Origin: Chloroflexota bacterium
GTDB taxonomy: Bacteria; Chloroflexota; Chloroflexia; Thermomicrobiales; UBA6265
Assembly (NCBI GenBank): GCA_023392645.1
Contig: JAEVYR010000594.1
Location: forward strand, 1-7,293
Direction: 5' to 3'
Length of the DNA: 7,293 nt
In this document: positions 1 to 5,512 of the stretch, piece after piece
Layout: the number at the start of each line of letters is the position of its first letter
Numbering within the stretch: position 1 is the first letter of the stretch
Made by a program: the position numbers and the translations under genes
The notes under the pieces: model-generated
Told to the model about the DNA's origin: nothing
What the model saw: the letters and a program-made list of their open reading frames with translations, nothing else
Databases searched by the model: none

Positions 1-192
1 GCAGTGAGCCGGCCCGTTGTCGAATGCGCTTTGGCGCAACACGATCCTGCACCGATGAGGCCACGGCCCCGCTTCTGCGCGTGACGGTTCGTGTTGGGGC
101 CCATAGCCGACGGTCGCGCACGTTGGCGGCTGCCGAGCCGCCCGCTTCTGGACCCCGCGAGTCGCCGGACCGTGCGCGGACAGGGCAAGGTA
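1..192. other. Left-edge region without a supported gene
   Basis: No convincing gene is visible here. An open frame from the ATG at 24 runs into arsR, but its first 68 codons are low-complexity Arg/Ala/Pro/Ser-rich sequence with no ribosome binding site, and the arsR promoter lies inside it. A small perfect hairpin (TGCGC, loop TTTG, GCGCA) sits at 25-38. The stretch may be the upstream flank of a gene beyond the left edge. Confidence 0.5.
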
Positions 193-221
193 TTGACATC
201 CGTCTATACGATCGCTATGAT
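193..221 (+). promoter_or_regulatory. arsR-arsM promoter (TTGACA-N17-TATGAT)
   Basis: The -35 box TTGACA is at 193-198 (6/6 to consensus) and the -10 box TATGAT at 216-221 (5/6), with the ideal 17-base spacer. A start site about 7 bases past the -10 falls on the arsR ATG at 228, so the transcript would have almost no 5' leader. It would drive arsR and, by read-through, arsM. Confidence 0.8.
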
Positions 222-224
222 GTC
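195..224. promoter_or_regulatory. Putative ArsR operator dyad over the promoter
   Basis: GACATC (195-200) and GATGTC (219-224) are perfect inverted arms 18 bases apart. They enclose the spacer and overlap both promoter boxes. Inside them are ATA (206-208) and TAT (216-218), the kind of short symmetric words found in ArsR/SmtB operators, and the palindrome CGATCG (209-214). A dimeric repressor bound here would block RNA polymerase, which fits autorepression by the adjacent ArsR and release by arsenite. The dyad is seen; its use as the ArsR site is inferred. Confidence 0.55.
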
Positions 225-227
225 GGC

Positions 228-590
228 ATGAGCATGAGAGTCCGCCCTGACGGATGCTGCACCAGCCCGAACCCGCCCGTTCCCCTCTCGGCGACCGAGC
301 AGGACCGGCTGGTGGCGATCTTCAAGGCGCTTGGCGATACAACGCGGCTCGGCATCTTCCGGCTGATCGCCGGGCAGGACGCCGAGATTTGCGTGTGCGA
401 CATCACGGATCGATTCGATGTCAGCCAGCCGACGATCTCCCATCACCTCAGGGTGTTGCGAAACGCCGGTCTCGTGACCGTTTCCAGGCGCGGCGTCTGG
501 GCGTATTACGGGGTCGATCCGGCGGGAATGGCGTTCCTGCGCGAGTCGGTCGCCGCCTTCGCGCCGTCGCCGCTCGTGGAGGTGTCGTAG
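228..590 (+). CDS. arsR: ArsR/SmtB-family arsenite-responsive repressor
   Basis: This is a 120-residue winged-helix repressor that probably represses its own operon and leaves DNA when As(III) or Sb(III) binds. The N-terminal helix with FKALGDTTRLGIF (32-44) is the family hallmark. EICVCDI (53-59) matches the type-1 arsenite site of E. coli ArsR (CVCD), with Cys55 and Cys57. SQPTISHHLRVLRNAGLV (66-83) is the helix-turn-helix, and SRRGVWAYYGV (86-96) is the wing. A second pair, Cys10-Cys11, near the N terminus recalls actinobacterial ArsR proteins such as that of Corynebacterium glutamicum, where an N-terminal CC joins the metal site. I chose ATG 228 because a consensus promoter ends at 221, which rules out the longer frame from 24. 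ATG 234, two codons later, is the alternative. No Shine-Dalgarno sequence precedes either, which fits leaderless translation. arsM follows after 71 bases. Confidence 0.9.
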   Translation: MSMRVRPDGCCTSPNPPVPLSATEQDRLVAIFKALGDTTRLGIFRLIAGQDAEICVCDITDRFDVSQPTISHHLRVLRNAGLVTVSRRGVWAYYGVDPAGMAFLRESVAAFAPSPLVEVS

Positions 591-613
591 GGCCGATTCG
601 CCTGCTCCGGGAC

Positions 614-629
614 ATAGACCTGCATCTAT
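614..629. repeat. Inverted repeat between arsR and arsM
   Basis: ATAGA (614-618) and TCTAT (625-629) are perfect inverted arms around the 6-base spacer CCTGCA. The words GACAT and TCTAT found here (611-629) also occur in the promoter dyad (195-207), with different spacing. It could be a second weak ArsR site or a small hairpin in the message. It is short enough to be chance. Confidence 0.3.
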
Positions 630-661
630 CTCTTGTCGTACTCCACCGAAAGGACAATTCC

Positions 662-1528
662 ATGACTACCGACCAGCAAACTTCCGACTCCATCCGCGAG
701 ACCGTTCGCGCCCGCTACGCCGAGAGCGCGAAGCGCGTGAGCACGCTCCCCGTCGTCAACGGTTCCTGTTGCGGCGGGTCGAACGACCCGGTCACCTCCA
801 ACCTCTACGGAGCGGATGAGATCGGCGAGCTTCCCCAGGCCGCCTACGCCGCCTCGCTCGGCTGCGGCAACCCGACCGCGCTGGCGACGCTCGAACCCGG
901 CGAGACGGTGCTCGACCTCGGCTCCGGCGGCGGCATCGACGTGCTGCTCTCCGCCCGGCGGGTCGGCCCCGAGGGCTTCGCCTACGGGCTCGACATGACC
1001 GACGAGATGCTCGCGCTGGCCGAGAAGAACAAGGCCGAGGCGGGCGTCGAGAACGTGACCTTCCTCAAGGGCCACATCGAGGACATCCCGCTGGATGAGG
1101 CGGCGGTCGACGTGATCATCTCCAACTGCGTGATCAACCTCTCCAGCGACAAGGGGCAGGTGCTGCGCGAGGCCTTCCGGGTGCTGAAGCCGGGTGGCCG
1201 CTTCGCGGTATCGGACGTCGTGACGCGGGGAACGCTGCCGGCCGACCTCAAGGCGGACATGGAGGCGTGGGTGGGCTGCGTCGCCGGGGCGCTCGACGAG
1301 CGCGAGTACCGGGCGTTGCTGACCGAGGCCGGATTCGAGGATGTCGAGATCCAGGTCACGCGCGTCTACGATCCGCGCGAGCTGGCCAGCAGCCTGAATT
1401 CGGGCGAAGGGTGCTGCGGCGGCGGTCCCGGCAGCGCCTGGGACGCGGAGGAACTGGCCCGGTTCGAGGCAAGCGGCGGTCAGGTGATGAGCGCGTTTGT
1501 TCGCGCACGCAAGCCGGCGGGAGCATAG
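662..1528 (+). CDS. arsM: Arsenite S-adenosylmethionine methyltransferase
   Basis: This 288-residue cytosolic enzyme methylates As(III) using SAM, giving methylated and finally volatile arsenicals. The class I methyltransferase fold shows motif I DLGSGGGIDVL (85-95), the acidic residue at the end of strand 2 (GLDM, Asp111), NCVINL (155-160) and RVLKPGGRFAVSDV (173-186). The three cysteines that bind arsenic in characterised ArsM proteins are all present: Cys68 in SLGCGNP, Cys156 in SNCVINL and Cys206 in WVGCVAG. An extra Cys36-Cys37 pair near the N terminus matches the further conserved cysteine of ArsM. A Cys-Cys-Gly-rich insert, GEGCCGGG (248-255), lies near the C terminus. Length is normal. 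ATG 662 follows GAAAGGA (648-654) by 7 bases, a good ribosome binding site, so this gene is translated conventionally even if arsR is leaderless. It is probably expressed from the arsR promoter. Confidence 0.95.
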   Translation: MTTDQQTSDSIRETVRARYAESAKRVSTLPVVNGSCCGGSNDPVTSNLYGADEIGELPQAAYAASLGCGNPTALATLEPGETVLDLGSGGGIDVLLSARRVGPEGFAYGLDMTDEMLALAEKNKAEAGVENVTFLKGHIEDIPLDEAAVDVIISNCVINLSSDKGQVLREAFRVLKPGGRFAVSDVVTRGTLPADLKADMEAWVGCVAGALDEREYRALLTEAGFEDVEIQVTRVYDPRELASSLNSGEGCCGGGPGSAWDAEELARFEASGGQVMSAFVRARKPAGA

Positions 1529-1557
1529 CCCGCCCTACAGGCGGCTTGGGACAACAG

Positions 1558-1594
1558 CAGGACGAGGGTCGGGATACGCCCGACTCTCGTCCTG
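1558..1594. terminator. Strong hairpin between convergent arsM and thyX
   Basis: The arms 1558-1573 and 1579-1594 form a 16-pair stem with a single G-U wobble (1567/1585) and a 5-base loop (ATACG). An outer CAGG/CCTG plus CGGC/GCCG pairing could extend it. No T-run follows on either strand, so it is not a textbook intrinsic terminator. Its place 30 bases after the arsM stop, between two genes that face each other, argues for a terminator or RNA end-protecting structure serving both strands. The remaining stretch to 1745 holds only a small dyad, CACAGG-GG-CCTGTG (1675-1688), and a CGGG-GAGA-CCCG hairpin. Confidence 0.65.
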
Positions 1595-1745
1595 CCGCCC
1601 TGCAGCGGTGTTCAGATTGGTTGCCCGGCAGGCGACTCGGATCGGGGAGACCCGTTGAAAGGCGGCCGGGCGGCCACAGGGGCCTGTGTCGAGCGGAGCG
1701 AACGAGCAGCCGCCCGCACATGGAAACCCTCGCCTGTCGAGACCG

Positions 1746-2699
1746 CTACCAGGGCGCCTCGAGCCCGAAGCGGGCGATCTTCTCGACGAACTCCTGGCCC
1801 TCGCGGGTGACGACGCGCCCGCTCTTGCGGTCGCGCAGCAGGCCCCGGTCGAGCGCCGCCGCGACCGCGCCCTCGCGGTCGCCGGCCATCAGCGGCGTCA
1901 GGCAGGCCAGCTCGGGGTCGGTGAAATCGATGCTGTTGACGCGGTAGTCGAGGAACGCCTCCCACGCCACCGGGCACCAGCGGCTGACGATCTCCTCGCC
2001 GATCGTGCGGGCGTATTCCCGAATCTCCAACTGGGCGTGCGCATCCATGCGCAGGTGCAGGAAATGCAGCAGGTTGTGAAGGTTCGTCTTCCAGTAGGCC
2101 TCGGTGTAGGTCGACAGCGGCAGGTCCTTGCGGGCCTGTTCGCGGGCGACGCCGAGCTCGAGCCGCTCCTCGTAGACCTTCCGCGCCAACTCATGCAACT
2201 CATCCTCGCGCCCGGCGAGTCGCTCGGTCATCGACGGATCGACGTACCCCTCGCTGCCCTGCCGGTTGCTCGCCGACTGCGCCCGCCACGCATCGCCGAT
2301 CGTGCGCTGGGCATCGTCGAGCGCGATCGAGTAGCGCGTCGAATACTCATTCACGCTGGCGGTGCGATGGCGCACCCACTGCCGCCAGGTGTCCATCGGC
2401 ACCTTCACGTGCAGCTTGATCTCGCACATCTCGAACGGCGTGGTGTGCTGATGCCGCATGAGGTAGCGGATCAGGCCGCGGTCCTCGCGGACCCGCTTCG
2501 TGCCGGCGCCGTAGGAGACGCGCGCCGCCTGGACGATGGAGGAATCGGTGCCCATGTAGTCGACCACGCGGATGAACCCCTGATCGAGCACGGGGAACGG
2601 CGTCCCGAGCACGGCATCGAGCGCCGGCGCGGCGGTGCGGGTGAGCGATTCGGCCTGCTGGCGCGGCTCGACGGTGGTGTCGGTCGGTGCATCGGTCAT
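1746..2699 (-). CDS. thyX: Flavin-dependent thymidylate synthase ThyX
   Basis: This 317-residue FAD enzyme makes dTMP from dUMP, using methylenetetrahydrofolate as carbon donor and NADPH for reduction. The ThyX signature RHRxxSxNExSxR is complete at 110-122. By analogy with the Thermotoga enzyme, His85 in HTTPFE (85-90) helps bind FAD, Ser120 and Arg122 lie at the dUMP site, Arg190 in EQARKDLP and Arg217 in LHLRMDAHAQLEIR (214-227) contact nucleotide and flavin. The protein is longer than the compact 220-250-residue forms: about 40 residues precede the core, beginning with Pro/Thr/Ala-rich sequence, and about 60 follow it. It resembles the roughly 300-residue alphaproteobacterial/rickettsial-type ThyX (VVDYMG, VQAARVSYG, LIRYLMRHQHTTPFEMCEIK). 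ATG at 2699 is preceded by GAGG on the minus strand (2711-2708), 8 bases away. The frame stays open upstream to 2975, but that part looks non-coding. Confidence 0.96.
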   Translation of the reverse strand: MTDAPTDTTVEPRQQAESLTRTAAPALDAVLGTPFPVLDQGFIRVVDYMGTDSSIVQAARVSYGAGTKRVREDRGLIRYLMRHQHTTPFEMCEIKLHVKVPMDTWRQWVRHRTASVNEYSTRYSIALDDAQRTIGDAWRAQSASNRQGSEGYVDPSMTERLAGREDELHELARKVYEERLELGVAREQARKDLPLSTYTEAYWKTNLHNLLHFLHLRMDAHAQLEIREYARTIGEEIVSRWCPVAWEAFLDYRVNSIDFTDPELACLTPLMAGDREGAVAAALDRGLLRDRKSGRVVTREGQEFVEKIARFGLEAPW

Positions 2700-3067
2700 C
2701 GGAGGTGCCTCGCTGGGTGATCGTACATCCTGTCTGGAACGATTGGACCACAGAACTGGCCAGGCGACCATGCCTCGATCGGGCGTCGCCCACATCAACC
2801 TTTGCACCGGCCAGGCGATCTCCAGCCACCCCACGCCGGACTGCAAGATCGACGCGCAGCAGCAACGTCGCGCCCCGGCAGCATCGCCCTCCCACATGGA
2901 GACCGTGCCGCCCCGGCCCGTCGGTGCGGCGATGTGGCACGATGGCACGCACTTTGCTTCATGAGCTCTGTGCACGCGGCGTTATGTTGTGTTATTCATA
3001 CCGCAGTGGTGCGACGCCACCCGCGACGGGATACTCCCCCTCCGGCGTGCGCACTGCATCGGACCCA
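2700..3067. other. Divergent intergenic region, thyX / YbhN-like gene
   Basis: This 368-base gap should carry promoters for both flanking genes, but I see no consensus pair on either strand. It contains a 10-base direct repeat, GGCCAGGCGA, at 2758-2767 and 2809-2818. It also holds a hairpin with arms GGCGAC (2763-2768) and GTCGCC (2785-2790), a hairpin with arms 3006-3011 and 3015-3020 (triloop CGA), GGGA-TAC-TCCC (3028-3038) and the palindrome GTGCGCAC (3047-3054). A relatively AT-rich patch at 2981-3000 is the likeliest place for the promoter of the plus-strand gene. Open frames cross the gap in both directions but lack protein-like composition. Confidence 0.5.
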
Positions 3068-4087
3068 ATGAAAGGCACCACCCTGGACACCCCGCTGATA
3101 CGTATCGCCGGTCGGTTTCTCCGCCGATTCGGCGCGTACATTTGGCTTGTGCTCATCCTCGCATTCAGCATCTTTTTCGGTTGGCGCAACAAGGCCGAGA
3201 TCCAGACGATCTGGCAGTCGCTCCGCGCCGCCGACCCCACCTGGATCGCCGCGCTCGTCGGCCTCGAAGTGGGCATCCTCGCCCTGATCGCCATCACCTA
3301 TCGATCCCTGCTGATGGGGCTGGGGCACCGGGTTGGCGTTTCCGACCTGATCAATGTCCACCTCCAGCGCGTCGTGGTGGGCACGGTGACGCCGGTCGGC
3401 GGGCCCTCGTCGATGGCGGTATTCGTCCACGCGCTGCGCCAGCGGGGTATCCGGCCGGCGGATGCGTTGCTGACGGTGTCGATCAAGAGCGTGATCGGCA
3501 ACGCGGCGTTCCTGTTCCTGCTGGTGCCGGTGCTGTTCGTGCAGAAACCGTCGACCCTGTTGCTGCTGAGCACGGCGGGGCTGATCCTGCTGGTGCTGTC
3601 GATGGGGTGGCTGCTCTACACCGCGCTGAGCGGCAAGAAGCCACCGCGCTGGGTGCTGCACCGCATCCCGCGCAAGGGGCTGCGGTTCCTGGCGGAAGTG
3701 CGAATGCAGCAGATCAGCCCGCTGTCGCTTGTGCAGCCGTTCCTGTACATGCTGGGCACCAAGCTCGGCGGCGTGGTGATGCTGTTCATCGCGTTGCGCG
3801 CGGTCGGGCAGGAGCCGGATATCCAGGTGCCGCTGATGGCCTATGTGGTGGGGATGGTGTTCCTGCTGGTGGCGCCGGTGTTCCAGGGGATCGGCGTGGT
3901 CGAGGTGAGCATGGCGGTGGCGCTGCAGCACATGGGCATCCCGCCGGCGGCGGCGGTCAGCGCGGCGCTGCTGACGCGAGTCGGCGAACTGTGGCTGCCG
4001 CTGATGACGGGCATCGCGGTGCAGCTGAGCGAGATGCTGCGCCGCAAGCGCCCGGCGCCGGAGATGGACTCGCTGCCGGCGACGTAG
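3068..4087 (+). CDS. Lysylphosphatidylglycerol synthase TM-domain (UPF0104/YbhN-like) membrane protein
   Basis: This is a 339-residue integral membrane protein of the LPG-synthase transmembrane (flippase-like) family. Hydrophobic segments lie roughly at 23-40, 59-84, 134-158, 163-187, 228-250, 260-290 and 300-320. Family landmarks are the conserved loop VVVGTVTPVGGPSSMAVFVH (102-121), followed by LRQRGI, and the C-terminal PVFQGIGVVE (270-279) with a re-entrant-type segment before GELWLPL. The catalytic cytosolic domain of MprF is absent, so it cannot add lysine to lipid. Stand-alone members are thought to move lipids or lipid-linked sugars, which is not established for this one. The positively charged N and C termini are probably cytosolic. 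ATG 3068 has only a weak GGA upstream, so the start is less certain than the product. It seems to be transcribed alone and ends at a hairpin. Confidence 0.85.
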   Translation: MKGTTLDTPLIRIAGRFLRRFGAYIWLVLILAFSIFFGWRNKAEIQTIWQSLRAADPTWIAALVGLEVGILALIAITYRSLLMGLGHRVGVSDLINVHLQRVVVGTVTPVGGPSSMAVFVHALRQRGIRPADALLTVSIKSVIGNAAFLFLLVPVLFVQKPSTLLLLSTAGLILLVLSMGWLLYTALSGKKPPRWVLHRIPRKGLRFLAEVRMQQISPLSLVQPFLYMLGTKLGGVVMLFIALRAVGQEPDIQVPLMAYVVGMVFLLVAPVFQGIGVVEVSMAVALQHMGIPPAAAVSAALLTRVGELWLPLMTGIAVQLSEMLRRKRPAPEMDSLPAT

Positions 4088-4122
4088 GCATATTCACCAC
4101 GATCCGAAGAGACACGACACGT

Positions 4123-4156
4123 GACACCCGTCCGGCATCGACGCCGAGCGGGTGTC
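4123..4156 (+). terminator. Hairpin after the YbhN-like gene
   Basis: The arms 4123-4136 and 4143-4156 pair over 14 positions with one G-U wobble and one C-A mismatch, around a 6-base loop (ATCGAC). The outer eight pairs, GACACCCG with CGGGTGTC, are perfect. The tail TCATCATCC is only weakly T-rich. It lies 36 bases after the stop and is the only strong hairpin there, so it is the likely transcript end. Confidence 0.6.
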
Positions 4157-4330
4157 TCATCATCCGGTCGGTTTCAGCAATGGGGGGCGCGGAGCCGCTG
4201 CAGAGGCGCGGCATTGTCCCGGTCGATTCGACGGGTGTGGCGGTTCGGCGAGCCCGGCGGCGTCATGATCGCGAGCATCCGGGGCGTCTCGATGTCGTAG
4301 TGCAGACTCGCGTCGCGCTCTTCCCTGGGG

Positions 4331-4348
4331 ATCGACTCAACAGTCGAT
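4331..4348. repeat. Perfect hairpin, 7-bp stem
   Basis: ATCGACT (4331-4337) and AGTCGAT (4342-4348) pair perfectly around the tetraloop CAAC. No T-run follows. It lies near the TTG at 4359 that opens the doubtful minus-strand frame. Its role is unknown. Confidence 0.45.
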
Positions 4349-4474
4349 GGTGATCTCAAGTGTGCTGTTCATCGGGGTCGCCCAGCAGCGATGCGAGATC
4401 GAACAACGTCGGGGTGTCATGTCAAATTCGACGACAGGCTCGTCGCGCCCGGCTTATGTGACTGTGGATTGCAG

Positions 4475-4489
4475 GTCGCAAGATGCGAC
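4475..4489. repeat. Perfect hairpin, 6-bp stem
   Basis: GTCGCA (4475-4480) and TGCGAC (4484-4489) pair around the triloop AGA in non-coding sequence. It could be part of a structured leader RNA or a protein site. Its function is unknown. Confidence 0.4.
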
Positions 4490-4507
4490 GCCAACGATGC
4501 ATATACC

Positions 4508-4529
4508 CTCGAAACGAGCCACGGGCTCG
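4508..4529. repeat. Two mutually exclusive hairpins
   Basis: CGAGCC (4515-4520) pairs with GGCTCG (4524-4529) around ACG. The same CGAG can instead pair with CTCG (4508-4511) around AAA. Overlapping alternatives like this are found in RNA switches, but the stems are short and this may be chance. Confidence 0.35.
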
Positions 4530-4608
4530 GGTGATGATGTGACTCGATGTTCGCGTCGTGGCACGAAGCCGAATGGTCACGCGCCCTGCGTACACTCCGG
4601 CTCCTGCA

Positions 4609-4627
4609 CGAGACACGACGTATCTCG
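4609..4627. promoter_or_regulatory. Dyad upstream of the ABC operon, possible operator
   Basis: CGAGA (4609-4613) and TCTCG (4623-4627) are perfect inverted arms with a 9-base spacer, a 19-base dyad about 80 bases before the ATPase start and just upstream of the best promoter candidate. The size and placement suit a dimeric regulator. No regulator gene is adjacent. Confidence 0.3.
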
Positions 4628-4643
4628 ACGGGCATGGTTTCGC

Positions 4644-4666
4644 TTGTCGGACGTCTGGTGTAAGCT
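4644..4666 (+). promoter_or_regulatory. Candidate promoter region for the ABC operon
   Basis: TAAGCT (4661-4666) fits the loose TANNNT form of a -10 box and is directly preceded by TG. TTGTCG (4644-4649) resembles a -35 box, but the spacer is only 11 bases, so the two cannot work as a standard pair. If the -10 is real, transcription would start near 4673, leaving a leader of about 33 bases before the ATPase ATG. Confidence 0.25.
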
Positions 4667-4705
4667 GGCGCAACCAATCGTCATGCCGATTTCGTGGAGG
4701 GCCCG

Positions 4706-5512
4706 ATGCCCGAACCCGCCAGTCCGCTGCTCACCATCGACCACGCCACCAAGATCTATTCAACCGGCACCGGGCCACTGACGGCGATCGAGGATCTCTC
4801 CCTCACCGTCGACCGAGGCGAGTTCGTTTCCATCCTCGGTCCGTCCGGCTCGGGCAAGAGCACCCTGCTCTGGGCCATCTCCGGGCTGCACCCGCTCACC
4901 AGCGGCAGCGTAACGCTCGGCGGCGCGCCGGTAACCAGGCCACCTCGCGAGCTCGGCATGGTCTTCCAGGACGCCAACCTGCTGCCGTGGCGCAACCTGT
5001 GGGACAACATTCTCTTCCCGTTCGAGATCCGCCATCAGGACAGCCGCCCCCACCACGACCGCATCCGCGAGTTGCTGCGGCTCACCGGTCTCGCCGGGTT
5101 CGAAAAGAAGATGCCGCTCGAGCTCTCCGGCGGCATGCGCCAGCGCGCCTCCATCGTCCGCTGTCTCGGGATCGACCCCGACGTGATCCTGATGGATGAG
5201 CCGTTCGGCGCGCTCGACGCATTCACCCGCGACGAGATGAACCTGCTCATCCAGCAGGTCTGGATGGACACACAGAAAACCGTCGTCTTCGTCACCCACA
5301 ACATCACCGAGGCGGTGTTTCTCGCCGATAGGGTGGTCGTGCTCTCGCCGCGGCCGGGCCGCATCGCGCACATCTTCCCGGTCGACCTGCCGCGCCCGCG
5401 CACGATCGAGCAGACGCTCGAACCGCCGTTCATCGCGCTCGTCCAGCAGATCAAGGCCACCATCGAGCGCGGCGCCGGAAGCCGAGCCGCCGCGACGGAG
5501 GCTACGGCATGA
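4706..5512 (+). CDS. NitT/TauT-family ABC transporter ATP-binding protein
   Basis: This 268-residue cytosolic ATPase powers import through the permease encoded next to it. All ABC motifs are present: Walker A GPSGSGKST (45-53), Q-loop Gln88 in VFQDANLLPW, signature LSGGMRQR (140-147), Walker B VILMDEP (160-166) with catalytic Glu165, D-loop GALD (168-171) and switch His198 in VTHNITEAVFLADR. The phrases FQDANLLPWR and VTHNITEAVFLADRVVVLSPRPG are typical of the SsuB/TauB/NrtD group, which imports sulfonates, taurine, nitrate, cyanate or pyrimidine thiamine precursors. The substrate cannot be told from this subunit. ATG 4706 follows GGAGG (4696-4700) by 5 bases. The in-frame GTG at 4694 is only two bases before that site and is unlikely to be the start. 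The stop TGA overlaps the permease ATG in ATGA, indicating translational coupling. Confidence 0.95.
   Translation: MPEPASPLLTIDHATKIYSTGTGPLTAIEDLSLTVDRGEFVSILGPSGSGKSTLLWAISGLHPLTSGSVTLGGAPVTRPPRELGMVFQDANLLPWRNLWDNILFPFEIRHQDSRPHHDRIRELLRLTGLAGFEKKMPLELSGGMRQRASIVRCLGIDPDVILMDEPFGALDAFTRDEMNLLIQQVWMDTQKTVVFVTHNITEAVFLADRVVVLSPRPGRIAHIFPVDLPRPRTIEQTLEPPFIALVQQIKATIERGAGSRAAATEATA

Larger units (their letters stand above)
4157..4693. other. Long intergenic region before the ABC operon
   Basis: No gene can be supported in these 537 bases. The left part (4174-4359) has a minus-strand open stretch of 61 codons starting from TTG, with GC-rich coding-like codons but no recognisable family and no clear ribosome binding site. 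It may be a gene remnant. The right part is less GC-rich and contains several short perfect hairpins, listed separately. I looked for a TPP riboswitch, which would suggest a thiamine-precursor importer, and did not find its conserved core words. Promoter and control sites for the downstream transporter should lie in the last 100 bases. Confidence 0.5.

Noticed and set aside
24..227. N-terminal extension of arsR from ATG 24
   Set aside because: Low-complexity Arg/Ala/Pro-rich translation with no family similarity, no ribosome binding site, and a consensus promoter inside it.
1686..2720. 344-residue plus-strand frame opposite thyX
   Set aside because: Antisense shadow of a certain gene, rich in Arg/Ala/Leu/His without domains.
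2700..2975. 92-residue N-terminal extension of thyX
   Set aside because: The extra residues do not resemble ThyX, and ATG 2699 has a well-spaced GAGG. High GC simply leaves frames open.
3006..3040. Possible manganese (yybP-ykoY type) riboswitch on the minus strand
   Set aside because: A GGGGAGTA string and hairpins are present, but the conserved four-way layout is not evident and the downstream gene is thyX, about 300 bases away.
2989..4353. 454-residue plus-strand frame overlapping the membrane protein
   Set aside because: Out-of-frame shadow of the YbhN-like gene, dominated by Gly/Ala/Arg/Pro repeats.
4109..4619. Direct repeat GAGACACGAC at 4109-4118 and 4610-4619, as possible mobile-element ends
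   Set aside because: Ten bases recurring once in about 600 is not very unlikely by chance. There is no transposase and no inverted ends.
4157..4693. tRNA, TPP riboswitch or CRISPR in the long gap
   Set aside because: No tRNA T-loop with matching acceptor stem, no conserved TPP core words and no regularly spaced repeats were found.
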